Origin: an uncultured Eubacteriales bacterium
GTDB taxonomy: Bacteria > Bacillota > Clostridia > Oscillospirales > CAG-272
Assembly (NCBI GenBank): GCA_934500855.1
Contig: CAKSUH010000021.1
Location: 1 to 12,253 of the forward strand
DNA: 12,253 bases
Reading direction: 5' to 3'
Below, one piece after another: positions 1-6,077 of this stretch (the first letter of the stretch is position 1; the number at the start of each line of letters is the position of its first letter). The notes below the pieces were generated by a model that worked only from the letters and a program-made list of their open reading frames with translations, had not been told where the DNA came from and searched no databases. The translations under genes and the position numbers were made by a program.

Positions 1-728
1 GCGTAACCCTGAACCGCGAAGACCTGCGCGACCTGCTTCTGCGGGTCTGCGGAGGCTCGCTTTACGCTTACCGCGATACCATCAGCCAAGGGTATATCGC
101 CATGCGGGACGGCGTGCGGGTCGGCGTGGTCGGAAGCGCGGCGGTTGAGAACGGACAGGTCATCGGCGTGTCCGAAGTCACGGGACTGATGTTCCGCCTG
201 CCGCACGCGGTACGCGTCAATGCCGCTCCCGTGATCGAGTTGTTGCGGCAGAATCGGTTTCTTGACGGCATTCTCATCTATGCCCCGCCCGGAGTCGGAA
301 AAACCACCCTTTTGCGCGAGGTAACACGCGAAGCGGCACGGGAATGGCGGACGGTTGCGGTTGACACCCGCGGAGAGTTGGCATCGGGACTGGACGGAAC
401 CGATCTGCTGCTGGATATCCTGTCCGGTTATCCTCGCGATGTGGGACTTGAAATTGCGGTTCGCTGTATGGCGGCGCAGGTTGCGGTCTGCGATGAGATC
501 GGCGGTGCGAAAGATGCCCGCGCGATTCTGTCCGCCGCCAATCACGGCGTTCCGCTGATCGCCACTGCGCACGCAGATACGGTTGCGGGTCTTTTACGCC
601 GTGCGGACATCCGCACGCTTCACCGTGCGGGCGTGTTCGGCGCATATGTCGGCATCGGGCGCGCGAGGGACACGGGGTTCTCCTATCGGATTACGAAACG
701 GGAGGAGGTCCGGCTTGACAACGCTTAA
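1..728 (+). CDS. spoIIIAA: Stage III sporulation protein AA, ATPase (5' partial)
   Basis: The reading frame is open from the left edge and stops with TAA at 726-728. About 241 residues are visible, so some 70-90 N-terminal residues lie outside, judging by the usual family length. SpoIIIAA is the mother-cell ATPase of the SpoIIIA-SpoIIQ channel and resembles type II/IV secretion ATPases. The conserved entry region is present (GYIAMRDGVRVGVVG, about 90-134). A Walker A motif, APPGVGKTT, is encoded at 282-308, and a Walker B-like VAVCDEIG at 480-503, with Asp at 492 and Glu at 495. The order AA to AH downstream confirms the assignment. Its 3' end overlaps the TTG start of spoIIIAB by 14 bases, and it also carries the ribosome binding site of that gene, so the two are probably translationally coupled. 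Expression in the mother cell from a SigE promoter upstream of the window is known for the family but cannot be seen here. Confidence 0.96.
   Translation, partial: VTLNREDLRDLLLRVCGGSLYAYRDTISQGYIAMRDGVRVGVVGSAAVENGQVIGVSEVTGLMFRLPHAVRVNAAPVIELLRQNRFLDGILIYAPPGVGKTTLLREVTREAAREWRTVAVDTRGELASGLDGTDLLLDILSGYPRDVGLEIAVRCMAAQVAVCDEIGGAKDARAILSAANHGVPLIATAHADTVAGLLRRADIRTLHRAGVFGAYVGIGRARDTGFSYRITKREEVRLDNA
701..708 (+). promoter_or_regulatory. Ribosome binding site fixing the TTG start of spoIIIAB
   Basis: GGAGGAGG lies inside the 3' end of spoIIIAA, six bases before the TTG at 715. It is the only strong Shine-Dalgarno sequence near the spoIIIAB start and decides the start codon; the ATG at 583 in the same frame lies deep inside spoIIIAA and lacks such a site. 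Confidence 0.8.
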
Positions 729-1191
729 GCTCATCGGGAGTCTGCTGATCCTTGCGGCAGGCGGCGGCGCGGCGGTACTTGCCGCCAAGACCGAGATGCG
801 ACGGCTGGAGGTGCTGGACGGCTGGATCGGCCTGATTACCTATGTCCGCTCGCGTATCGACTGCTTCCTGATGCCGCAGAGCGACATTCTCGCTTCCTGC
901 GGTCGCGATCCGATTCTGCGTTGCGGAGGCACCTTCCCCTGCACCGATTTCGCATCCCTTGCCCGCGCGGCAAAAAAGCACCTCTCCGCGGACGGCTTCC
1001 GTATTGTCGGCGCCTTTGCCGACGGAATCGGAAGCGGATACCGTGAAGAACAGGTACGCGCCTGCGATTATTACATCGACGCGCTGCGCGAACTTCGCAA
1101 AAAGCAGGCGGAAACGCTTCACGCGCGGATTCGGGTGCGGGTTGCGCTTTGCCTGACGGCGGCGCTCGGGGCGGCGATTCTGTTGTGGTAG
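715..1191 (+). CDS. spoIIIAB: Stage III sporulation protein AB
   Basis: This encodes 158 residues, close to the usual 170 or so of SpoIIIAB. I chose the TTG at 715 because GGAGGAGG stands six bases upstream and because the protein then begins with TTLKLIGSLLILAAGG, a typical N-terminal membrane anchor. A charged segment follows (AAKTEMRRLEVLDGWIGLI, then YVRSRIDCFLMPQSDIL), and a second hydrophobic helix closes the protein (VALCLTAALGAAILLW). SpoIIIAB is a membrane-anchored mother-cell component with a cytoplasmic domain resembling the T2SS protein GspF, and it is thought to work with the SpoIIIAA ATPase. It overlaps spoIIIAA by 14 bases and is followed 17 bases later by spoIIIAC. The TTG start may keep output low relative to the neighbours; this is inference. 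Confidence 0.93.
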   Translation: MTTLKLIGSLLILAAGGGAAVLAAKTEMRRLEVLDGWIGLITYVRSRIDCFLMPQSDILASCGRDPILRCGGTFPCTDFASLARAAKKHLSADGFRIVGAFADGIGSGYREEQVRACDYYIDALRELRKKQAETLHARIRVRVALCLTAALGAAILLW

Positions 1192-1208
1192 AAAGGAATG
1201 CAAAAAGC

Positions 1209-1403
1209 ATGGATATCTCTCTCATTATCAAGGTTGCGGGCGTTGGAATTCTTGCGGCGGTCGCCTCCCAGATCCTGAGCAAAACGGGGCGCGACGAACA
1301 GGCGATGTTCGTTACCATCGCGGGAATGATCGTGGTTCTGATGCTCCTGATCGGGCAGATCCGCGAGCTGTTCGATCTGGTTCGCTCGGTATTCGGGGTA
1401 TGA
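1209..1403 (+). CDS. spoIIIAC: Stage III sporulation protein AC
   Basis: This is a 64-residue, almost wholly hydrophobic protein, matching the family's normal 65 or so residues. The ATG at 1209 begins MDISLIIKVAGVGIL, the family's usual N terminus. AAGGA at 1193-1197 is the likely ribosome binding site, about 11 bases upstream. Two membrane helices are evident: residues 4-24, then about 33-50 (MFVTIAGMIVVLMLLIG), separated by the conserved loop SKTGRDEQA. SpoIIIAC is an integral membrane part of the SpoIIIA channel complex in the outer forespore membrane. It precedes spoIIIAD by six bases, as in other spore formers. Confidence 0.95.
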   Translation: MDISLIIKVAGVGILAAVASQILSKTGRDEQAMFVTIAGMIVVLMLLIGQIRELFDLVRSVFGV

Positions 1404-1409
1404 CGGCGC

Positions 1410-1802
1410 ATGGATACGCTCCGGATCTGTCTCTTTGCCGTGGCAGGGGTAACGCTGGCGATCCTGCTGCGACAGTGGCGCGGCGAATTCGTTCCGCTCC
1501 TGCGGCTGGCGCTGGCAACGGTGCTGGCGTCAACGGTCATTGCCATGTCCGCTCCGCTTGTCGCATACATCAAAACGCTGACCGAAGAAGCCGGAGTCCC
1601 CGGTTATGCGGAATTTCTCTTCAAAGCACTCGGTATCACGGTTCTGACCCAGTGCTGTGCGGAACTTTGCCGCGAAAGCGGCGAGAGCGGGGTTGCAAAC
1701 GGCGTGGAACTTGCGGGAAAGGTCGAAATTCTGCTTCTGGCGCTCCCGCTGATCGCCGAAATCCTTTCCACCGCGCGCGAATTGCTCTCGCTTGCATCAT
1801 AA
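1410..1802 (+). CDS. spoIIIAD: Stage III sporulation protein AD
   Basis: This encodes 130 residues, the usual size for SpoIIIAD. The ATG at 1410 begins MDTLRICLFAVAGVTLAILL, the first membrane helix. A second long hydrophobic stretch follows (LLRLALATVLASTVIAMSA), then the soluble loop YIKTLTEEAGVPGYAEFLFK, and a last hydrophobic segment (VEILLLALPLIAEILSTARE). The pattern of a small polytopic protein between AC and AE fits SpoIIIAD. The ribosome binding site is weak (GGGG at 1395-1398, overlapping the end of spoIIIAC), so translation probably depends on coupling with spoIIIAC. The stop codon shares one base with the spoIIIAE start (TAATG at 1800-1804). Confidence 0.94.
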   Translation: MDTLRICLFAVAGVTLAILLRQWRGEFVPLLRLALATVLASTVIAMSAPLVAYIKTLTEEAGVPGYAEFLFKALGITVLTQCCAELCRESGESGVANGVELAGKVEILLLALPLIAEILSTARELLSLAS

Positions 1803-2920
1803 TGCTGTCTCTCCTTTTCCTGCTTCCCGTCTCCGCCGAGGAGAACGCGACCGACGGCATCGGGGAAAGTGTTCCGCCCGAATATGAGGATTTTTTGGCG
1901 GCGATTCCCGAGGATATCCGCGAATACCTCCCCGAGGAACTGTTTTCTGCGGACAGCGGAACGCTTGCCGACGGCGCGGGCAAACTGAGCGATTTTTCCT
2001 ATCTGCTCGACACGCTTTTACGGGCAATCGGGCTTCGGCTCGGAGACTGCCTGCGTCTGCTCGCGCAGATTACGGGGCTTCTCCTTCTCTCGGCGGTCGC
2101 CGCTGCCTTGCGGGACTCCGTGCGGAGCGAAGCGGTTGGGCGTGCATTCTCTTTTTGCTCCACGCTCGCGATTCTCACGGCGCTTCTCTCGGGCGGCTAT
2201 ACGACTGTGCGGGTGGCGGCGGATTACTTTTCCGTGCTCGGAAAAATGACCGCTGCCGCAATTCCCCTGCTCGGTACGCTCTACGCAATGGGCGGAAATG
2301 TTACAGCCGCCGCATCGGGCGCGGCGGGGCTGACGGTCTACATGACGCTGACCGAGGAATTGGTCGGAAAGACCATTGTGCCGTTTGCGGGCATCTGTCT
2401 GGCGTTTGCCGCCATGGAAGCGGCAGACCCCAATATGCGGCTCAGAACGCTTGCGGCAACCGTCAAAAAGCAATACACCACCGGGCTTGCCTTTCTCATG
2501 ACGCTTCTGCTTGCCATGCTCGGAGCGCAGACCACGCTCGGAGCGCGTGCCGACACGCTTGCCATGCGGGGCGCGAAATTCGCGGCGGGAAATCTCATCC
2601 CCGTTGTGGGCGGTTCGGTCTCGGAACTGCTTCGGACGGTCAGCGCGGGCGTCGGATACCTGCGCGGAACAATCGGCATTTCCGGTGTGCTTCTTCTGCT
2701 TCTGACGCTTTTGCCCGTGCTTGCGGAACTGCTGCTCTACCGTCTGGTCTGGCAGATCGGCGCGTCGATAGCCGACCTTGTCGGATGCGCGCCCGAGAAA
2801 AAACTGTTGGATGAAATCGCCTCGCTTTGCGGCTACCTTGCGGCGGCGGTAAGCATCTGCTCATCGGTCTTTCTGCTTGCGCTGACTCTGCTGGCTCACT
2901 GCGCCTCGGCAATCGGATAG
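1802..2920 (+). CDS. spoIIIAE: Stage III sporulation protein AE
   Basis: This encodes 372 residues from the ATG at 1802; relatives have about 380-400. The protein opens with a hydrophobic segment ending in a signal-peptidase-like PVSA, then an acidic extracytoplasmic stretch, then several membrane helices with the conserved core TTLGARADTLAMRGAKFAAG near residue 240 and LIPVVGGSVSELL just after. SpoIIIAE is the large polytopic membrane subunit of the SpoIIIA channel, often likened to an ABC-permease-like protein. No Shine-Dalgarno sequence precedes the start; translation is presumably coupled to spoIIIAD through the TAATG overlap. The frame stays open upstream to about 1400 but contains no family-like sequence there and overlaps spoIIIAD. 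The stop (TAG 2918-2920) overlaps the ribosome binding site of spoIIIAF. Confidence 0.94.
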   Translation: MLSLLFLLPVSAEENATDGIGESVPPEYEDFLAAIPEDIREYLPEELFSADSGTLADGAGKLSDFSYLLDTLLRAIGLRLGDCLRLLAQITGLLLLSAVAAALRDSVRSEAVGRAFSFCSTLAILTALLSGGYTTVRVAADYFSVLGKMTAAAIPLLGTLYAMGGNVTAAASGAAGLTVYMTLTEELVGKTIVPFAGICLAFAAMEAADPNMRLRTLAATVKKQYTTGLAFLMTLLLAMLGAQTTLGARADTLAMRGAKFAAGNLIPVVGGSVSELLRTVSAGVGYLRGTIGISGVLLLLLTLLPVLAELLLYRLVWQIGASIADLVGCAPEKKLLDEIASLCGYLAAAVSICSSVFLLALTLLAHCASAIG

Positions 2921-2936
2921 GAGGTGCAAAAACAAC

Positions 2937-3425
2937 ATGACGGCTTATCTGCTGACGCTGTTCGGTTCCGCACTTGCCGTGGCTCTGGTCGATCTGCTGG
3001 TCCCCGAGCGCGGCAGACGCACCGTGCGGCTGGTTTCGTCGCTGTTCCTGCTTTGCGTACTCTCCGCGCCGCTCCCGCGTGCCTTCCGCGCGGTCCGGGA
3101 TTATACACTTCCCGACGCGGTACGGGATACGCGCGAGGAATACGAGCGGAAAATGAAGGAGGCAACCGAATCCGCCTCCCGCGCTTACTTCGTGCGGACC
3201 CTGACCGAACTGATTGAAGAACGGTTTGCGCTTGCGGAGGGCTCGGTGCGGTGTGTTGCGGAATGGCGGGAGGACAACGGAACGGTCCCGAAGCGGATTA
3301 CGGTTATTCTGTCCGGCTCCGCAATCTGGCGCAACCCGGAAAAAATCGAGTCCTTTGTCGAAGATCTGATCGGCTGTGAATGCGTCACGGCGATTGAGGC
3401 TCCACAGCGCAATTCCGACGGTTAA
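2937..3425 (+). CDS. spoIIIAF: Stage III sporulation protein AF
   Basis: This encodes 162 residues, somewhat shorter than the roughly 200 of the Bacillus protein. The ATG at 2937 follows GGAGGTG (2920-2926) by ten bases. Two N-terminal membrane helices flank the conserved hinge LVPERGRRTVRLVSSL (about residues 20-35); the rest is a soluble domain with a helical linker (EEYERKMKEATESAS) and a C-terminal alpha/beta part (KRITVILSGSAIW to the end). SpoIIIAF belongs to the ring-forming proteins of the SpoIIIA channel, with a domain related to type III secretion ring proteins. It lies between spoIIIAE and spoIIIAG, 13 bases before the spoIIIAG start. This is the least conserved member of the operon, so the call rests partly on position. 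Confidence 0.9.
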   Translation: MTAYLLTLFGSALAVALVDLLVPERGRRTVRLVSSLFLLCVLSAPLPRAFRAVRDYTLPDAVRDTREEYERKMKEATESASRAYFVRTLTELIEERFALAEGSVRCVAEWREDNGTVPKRITVILSGSAIWRNPEKIESFVEDLIGCECVTAIEAPQRNSDG

Positions 3426-3438
3426 ACAGGAGGATACT

Positions 3439-3987
3439 ATGTTCGGTTTCAAAAAAAGCGGAGAAAACGGAGCGGACGGAAAGAGCACCGGATGGCGGGT
3501 CCTGCTGATTCCGCTCGGCGCGCTGTGCGGAATCCTTCTTCTGGTTTTCGGAAGCGGATTCGGAAACCAAAAACAGGAAAAAGATGCTCCCCGCGAAACG
3601 GACAGTTCGGAACAGGTCCTTGCCGATTACCGACAGGCATTGGAGCGGGATATCCGAGCGCTTTGCGAGTCGGTGGAAGGCGTCGGTAATGTCACGGTCG
3701 CGCTGACGCTCTCGGGCGGGTTCTCCGATGTTTACGCAACCGAAGCGGGACGGGACGGCGGCGAGCAGTATGTGATCGTCGGAAGCGGCTCAAACGCCTC
3801 GGCGCTGAGGCTCTCCAGAAACGCGCCCGAAATCGTCGGAATCGGGATTGTTTGCCGCGGCGGCATGAATTCCGAGGTCCGACGGGAACTGACCGAGCTT
3901 CTTTCCGCGGCTTATCATGTGCCGACCAACCGTATTTATATAACGGAAGCAAAAAAAGCAGGCACATCTTGCCCGCCTGCCGCATAG
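3439..3987 (+). CDS. spoIIIAG: Stage III sporulation protein AG
   Basis: This encodes 182 residues. The ATG at 3439 is preceded by CAGGAGGA (3427-3434). A basic cytoplasmic N terminus is followed by one membrane helix (residues 21-41, VLLIPLGALCGILLLVFG), a linker, and a ring-building domain at about 58-171: LADYRQALERDIRALCESVE, VGNVTVALTLSGG, a variable beta insertion (YVIVGSGS), then PEIVGIGIVCRGG and VRRELTELLSAAYHVPTNRI. SpoIIIAG forms a large ring in the intermembrane space of the channel. The family domain normally ends near ITEAKK; here a nine-residue tail (AGTSCPPAA) follows, encoded by a hairpin that looks like a minus-strand terminator. The start is firm because of the strong ribosome binding site. 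Confidence 0.94.
   Translation: MFGFKKSGENGADGKSTGWRVLLIPLGALCGILLLVFGSGFGNQKQEKDAPRETDSSEQVLADYRQALERDIRALCESVEGVGNVTVALTLSGGFSDVYATEAGRDGGEQYVIVGSGSNASALRLSRNAPEIVGIGIVCRGGMNSEVRRELTELLSAAYHVPTNRIYITEAKKAGTSCPPAA
3951..3980 (-). terminator. Possible minus-strand intrinsic terminator in the 3' end of spoIIIAG
   Basis: Read on the minus strand, GCAGGC (3980-3975), an 11-base loop and GCCTGC (3963-3958) are followed directly by seven T (3957-3951). This is the shape of a rho-independent terminator for transcripts running antisense to spoIIIAG and spoIIIAH, for example read-through from the EpsG-like gene. The plus strand has no T run after the hairpin, so it should not stop spoIIIA transcription. 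An alternative is that the poly-A run simply encodes Lys-Lys and the match is chance. Confidence 0.4.
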
Positions 3988-4010
3988 AATACATTTTCGT
4001 CGCATAGAAT
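3981..4010. repeat. Direct repeat CGCATAGAAT, two copies
   Basis: CGCATAGAAT occurs at 3981-3990 and 4001-4010, exactly 20 bases apart, across the end of spoIIIAG and the gap before spoIIIAH. CATTTTCG is likewise present at 3992-3999 and 4022-4029. The pattern suggests a small local duplication or a site for a DNA-binding protein. CATAGAAT faintly resembles a SigE -10 element, but no convincing -35 was found. Confidence 0.45.
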
Positions 4011-4030
4011 GAATTGAAAACCATTTTCGA

Positions 4031-4038
4031 GGAGGAAA
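4031..4038 (+). promoter_or_regulatory. Ribosome binding site deciding the spoIIIAH start
   Basis: GGAGGAAA at 4031-4038 precedes the ATG at 4044 by five bases. The only other candidate start in frame is a TTG at 4014 with no Shine-Dalgarno sequence; it would place this ribosome binding site inside the coding region. Confidence 0.75.
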
Positions 4039-4043
4039 TCGAA

Positions 4044-4661
4044 ATGAAAAACAAGAATTACGCGCTCAGCCAAACCGAAGATGCCCCCGTTTCACCGCGC
4101 AAAAAAGACGGAAAATTCCGCCTGTTCATCATGAAGGTCGGTAAACGGAACATCGTCATCACCGCATCAGTCCTGCTCATCGGAGTTGCAGTCCTTCTGA
4201 ACTGGGTCCTCTTCTCGGGTGCCAAGACGGGAAAGGACGGCTATAAGAACTACGACAAGCCGAACGGCAGTCAGGAAGAGCAGAAGGACAACGATGCTCC
4301 GACCGATCAGAGCGGAACCTACTTCTCGGCAACGCAGGTCAGCCGCCAGAGAGCCAGAGACGAGGCGCTGGAGGTGCTGCAATCGGTGGTTGACAACAAG
4401 GAGTCGAGCGAAACCGTAAAAGCGGAAGCCCTTGCCGGAATCGCCGCAATTGCGAATGAAATTCAGAAGGAAGCAAACATCGAATCTCTGATTACGGCAA
4501 AAGGCTTTGAGCAGTGTGTGGCAGTCCTCTCGGGCGAAAAGGTCCAGATCGTGGTCAAAGCAGAGGAATTACAGCCCGCCCAAATCGCGCAGATCAACGA
4601 GATCGTCTACGCCCAAACCGGCATCGCCCCGACCGGCGTGACCATCGTCAACAAGAAATAA
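4044..4661 (+). CDS. spoIIIAH: Stage III sporulation protein AH
   Basis: This encodes 205 residues from the ATG at 4044. A charged cytoplasmic N terminus leads to one membrane helix (about 36-58, NIVITASVLLIGVAVLLNWV), a hydrophilic linker rich in Glu, Asp, Gln and Asn, and a C-terminal ring-building domain. The domain carries the family signature YFSATQVSRQRARDEALEVL (93-112) and ends TGIAPTGVTIVNKK. SpoIIIAH is the YscJ/FliF-like ring protein that binds forespore SpoIIQ across the septal space, holding the two membranes together and completing the channel. It is separated from spoIIIAG by 56 bases, the largest gap inside the operon, and is the last gene before a terminator. No gene of the usual housekeeping neighbourhood follows; a minus-strand EpsG-like gene comes next. 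Confidence 0.96.
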   Translation: MKNKNYALSQTEDAPVSPRKKDGKFRLFIMKVGKRNIVITASVLLIGVAVLLNWVLFSGAKTGKDGYKNYDKPNGSQEEQKDNDAPTDQSGTYFSATQVSRQRARDEALEVLQSVVDNKESSETVKAEALAGIAAIANEIQKEANIESLITAKGFEQCVAVLSGEKVQIVVKAEELQPAQIAQINEIVYAQTGIAPTGVTIVNKK

Positions 4662-4670
4662 CAGACAGAA

Positions 4671-4707
4671 TCCCCCCGCAGAGCAATTGCTCGCGGAGGG
4701 ATCTTTT
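4671..4707 (+). terminator. Intrinsic terminator of the spoIIIA operon
   Basis: Nine bases after the spoIIIAH stop, TCCCCCCGC (4671-4679) pairs with GCGGAGGGA (4693-4701) with one C-A mismatch, and the inner segment GAGCAATTGCTC (4681-4692) is itself self-complementary. A TTTT run follows at 4704-4707. The T run is short but the stem is long and G+C rich. It lacks a T run on the minus strand. Confidence 0.75.
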
Positions 4708-4745
4708 ACGGTATAGGGAAACACCGCAGTCATACACCCGCAACC

Positions 4746-5825
4746 TTACGCGGGAACATTCTCCCAGAAGAAATGGTACGGATAGGTCTGCGACCAGTAG
4801 CAGGTATAATAAGAGTACAGCCCGAACGCCACAAATGCACCGCAGATGGCATATTTGAAAAGCATTCGGATTTCCATACGCTTTATACGCATGACGATGT
4901 TCGGAAGCGCAATTACGAGCGCAACCATGAAATAGTAACCGAGCCGCTCGGCGATTGAATTGATACTGCTGAAGCTCTGACATATGCAGGCAAAGTAAAA
5001 CACATTGAGAAAACCGCCGCTGACATCATCCTCTTTATCCCAGAATACCACGCAGAACAGATAGATCAGCCAAAAGACCAGCATCAGTCGGTAAGCTCCC
5101 GTTTCTTCCGGAAGCTTCTCCTTGTCCAACAGCCACATTGCGAAATCAAACAGTTGATATCTGCCGTAAAAGATCAGCCCGAGAACGGGAACCCCAAGCA
5201 ACCGTTGCCACTTTTTCAGTTTCAGGTGATACGCGGGATAGGCGACCAAAAACACAATCGCAGAACTGTGGAACAGCCATGCCAGAAAGACCAGAGGCAA
5301 AAACACACCGATTTTTTTGCGTTTGATGAACGGGAAAGCCAAGCAGCAGATCCCGACCGCAATCGCCTGTCGCAACGCCGAAAAAACAATCAGTCCCAAT
5401 GACAGCCCGAGGTAGACCACCATTGAAAAATCATAATCCATGCTGTAAAGCCCAATAAGAATTCCGATCGGGATAATCGACAGAACCGCACAGACCATCA
5501 GCAGAATCTGATCATTGGTTGTAATATAGGAAAGCAGTTTGTTGAGAATAATATATCCCCATTCAAAATTCTGCCAGCCGTCTCTGGAAATCAACTCCCG
5601 AAAGGAAAACTGCGCAATCTGATGAAAGGATGCCAGATACCCGGTGGATTCCCCGTAATGCAGGTCGATTCCCATACTCGGATGACGGAGCGCAACAAGC
5701 GCCGTATACAGAAGGATCATCAGAACGATTCCCCATACGGGGCGTTTTCCGTCTCGGTTCCTGTTTCGGAAGGTATACACACCAAACAGGGCGATTAAGC
5801 AATAGAAAACGATATAGACAAGCAT
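4746..5825 (-). CDS. EpsG/Wzy-like polytopic membrane protein
   Basis: This encodes 359 residues and about 9-11 hydrophobic segments. I chose the ATG at 5825 because AGGAGGAA stands just upstream and because the earlier frame overlaps the promoter. Features match the EpsG family of exopolysaccharide polymerase-like proteins: an N-terminal helix beginning LVYIVFYCLIALFG, an arginine-led motif RHPSMGIDLHY (47-57), FEWGYIILNKLLSYIT (87-102), the RQAIAVGIC segment (152-160), FHSSAIVFLVAY (185-196) and RLGYYF (294-299). Such proteins sit in the cytoplasmic membrane and are thought to polymerise or assemble surface polysaccharide. No glycosyltransferase or other polysaccharide gene is in the window, so its substrate is unknown. 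It is monocistronic here, converges on spoIIIAH, and has lower G+C than the spoIIIA genes (about 43% against 60% in single sampled lines), suggesting separate acquisition. An O-antigen ligase-like role is an alternative. Confidence 0.72.
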   Translation of the reverse strand: MLVYIVFYCLIALFGVYTFRNRNRDGKRPVWGIVLMILLYTALVALRHPSMGIDLHYGESTGYLASFHQIAQFSFRELISRDGWQNFEWGYIILNKLLSYITTNDQILLMVCAVLSIIPIGILIGLYSMDYDFSMVVYLGLSLGLIVFSALRQAIAVGICCLAFPFIKRKKIGVFLPLVFLAWLFHSSAIVFLVAYPAYHLKLKKWQRLLGVPVLGLIFYGRYQLFDFAMWLLDKEKLPEETGAYRLMLVFWLIYLFCVVFWDKEDDVSGGFLNVFYFACICQSFSSINSIAERLGYYFMVALVIALPNIVMRIKRMEIRMLFKYAICGAFVAFGLYSYYTCYWSQTYPYHFFWENVPA

Positions 5826-5913
5826 ATCTTCCTCCTCATTTCCTGATCGGATCCCCTGTCGCTGCGCAGACCCTGTCGTCCGAAAGCAACAAGAACAAAG
5901 CTGTTGACATAAT

Positions 5914-5942
5914 AGTATACCATAAATTAAGGTCGCTGTCAA
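5914..5942 (-). promoter_or_regulatory. SigA-type promoter of the EpsG-like gene
   Basis: On the minus strand, TTGACA (5942-5937), a 17-base spacer and TATACT (5919-5914) form a near-perfect vegetative promoter, with TG one base before the -10 (extended -10). Transcription should begin near 5907, giving a leader of about 80 bases before the ATG at 5825. The leader contains the 8-base sequence CGACAGGG twice (minus strand, 5878-5871 and 5861-5854), of unknown meaning. Confidence 0.8.
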
Positions 5943-5976
5943 GACTTGCGTGCAAAAAGACACATTCTCCTGCATT

Positions 5977-6029
5977 TTAAGGCATCACCGCGCAATTCCG
6001 ATGGTGCGAATTGCGCGGTGATGCCTTAA
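5977..6029. repeat. Perfect 22-bp inverted repeat with 9-base loop (REP- or MITE-like)
   Basis: The arm at 5977-5998 (TTAAGGCATCACCGCG, then CAATTC) is exactly complementary to 6008-6029, with the loop CGATGGTGC at 5999-6007. The ends are TTAA and there is no T run, so it does not look like a simple terminator. It sits between the promoter of the EpsG-like gene and the terminator of the S24 regulator gene, where no coding function is disturbed. A dispersed palindromic repeat or a minimal mobile-element remnant is the best reading. A backup terminator or transcript-stabilising hairpin is the alternative. Confidence 0.7.
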
Positions 6030-6032
6030 GTC

Positions 6033-6058
6033 AAAAAAGGCGCTTCGGCGCCTTTTTT
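6033..6058. terminator. Bidirectional intrinsic terminator with UUCG tetraloop
   Basis: AAAAAAGGCGC (6033-6043), TTCG, and GCGCCTTTTTT (6048-6058) form a perfect hairpin with A and T tails on either side, so it should act on both strands. The loop is the extra-stable C(UUCG)G type. It lies 20 bases after the stop of the minus-strand regulator gene and is most likely the terminator of that gene. Confidence 0.88.
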
Positions 6059-6077
6059 GCAGAAACAGGATCAGCGA

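Noticed and set aside
836..1573. A 245-codon minus-strand frame across spoIIIAB to spoIIIAD
   Set aside because: It is antisense to three canonical sporulation genes and has the Arg/Ser-rich composition of a shadow frame.
2640..3488. A 282-codon minus-strand frame across spoIIIAE to spoIIIAG
   Set aside because: It spans the ends of three well-supported genes in antisense, is rich in Arg and Pro as is usual for shadow frames, and has no start signals.
4737..4754. CCCGC/GCGGG stem around the stop codon of the EpsG-like gene as its terminator
   Set aside because: The stem is only five base pairs and no T run follows on the minus strand.
5854..5878. Direct repeat CCCTGTCG, two copies, in the leader of the EpsG-like gene
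   Set aside because: Eight bases with no other support; such short repeats occur by chance and no binding protein or structure is suggested.
5904..5932. TTGACA at 5904-5909 on the plus strand as a possible rightward promoter
   Set aside because: No -10 box lies at the right spacing (TTAAGG at 17 bases) and no plus-strand gene follows; the leftward promoter explains the sequence.
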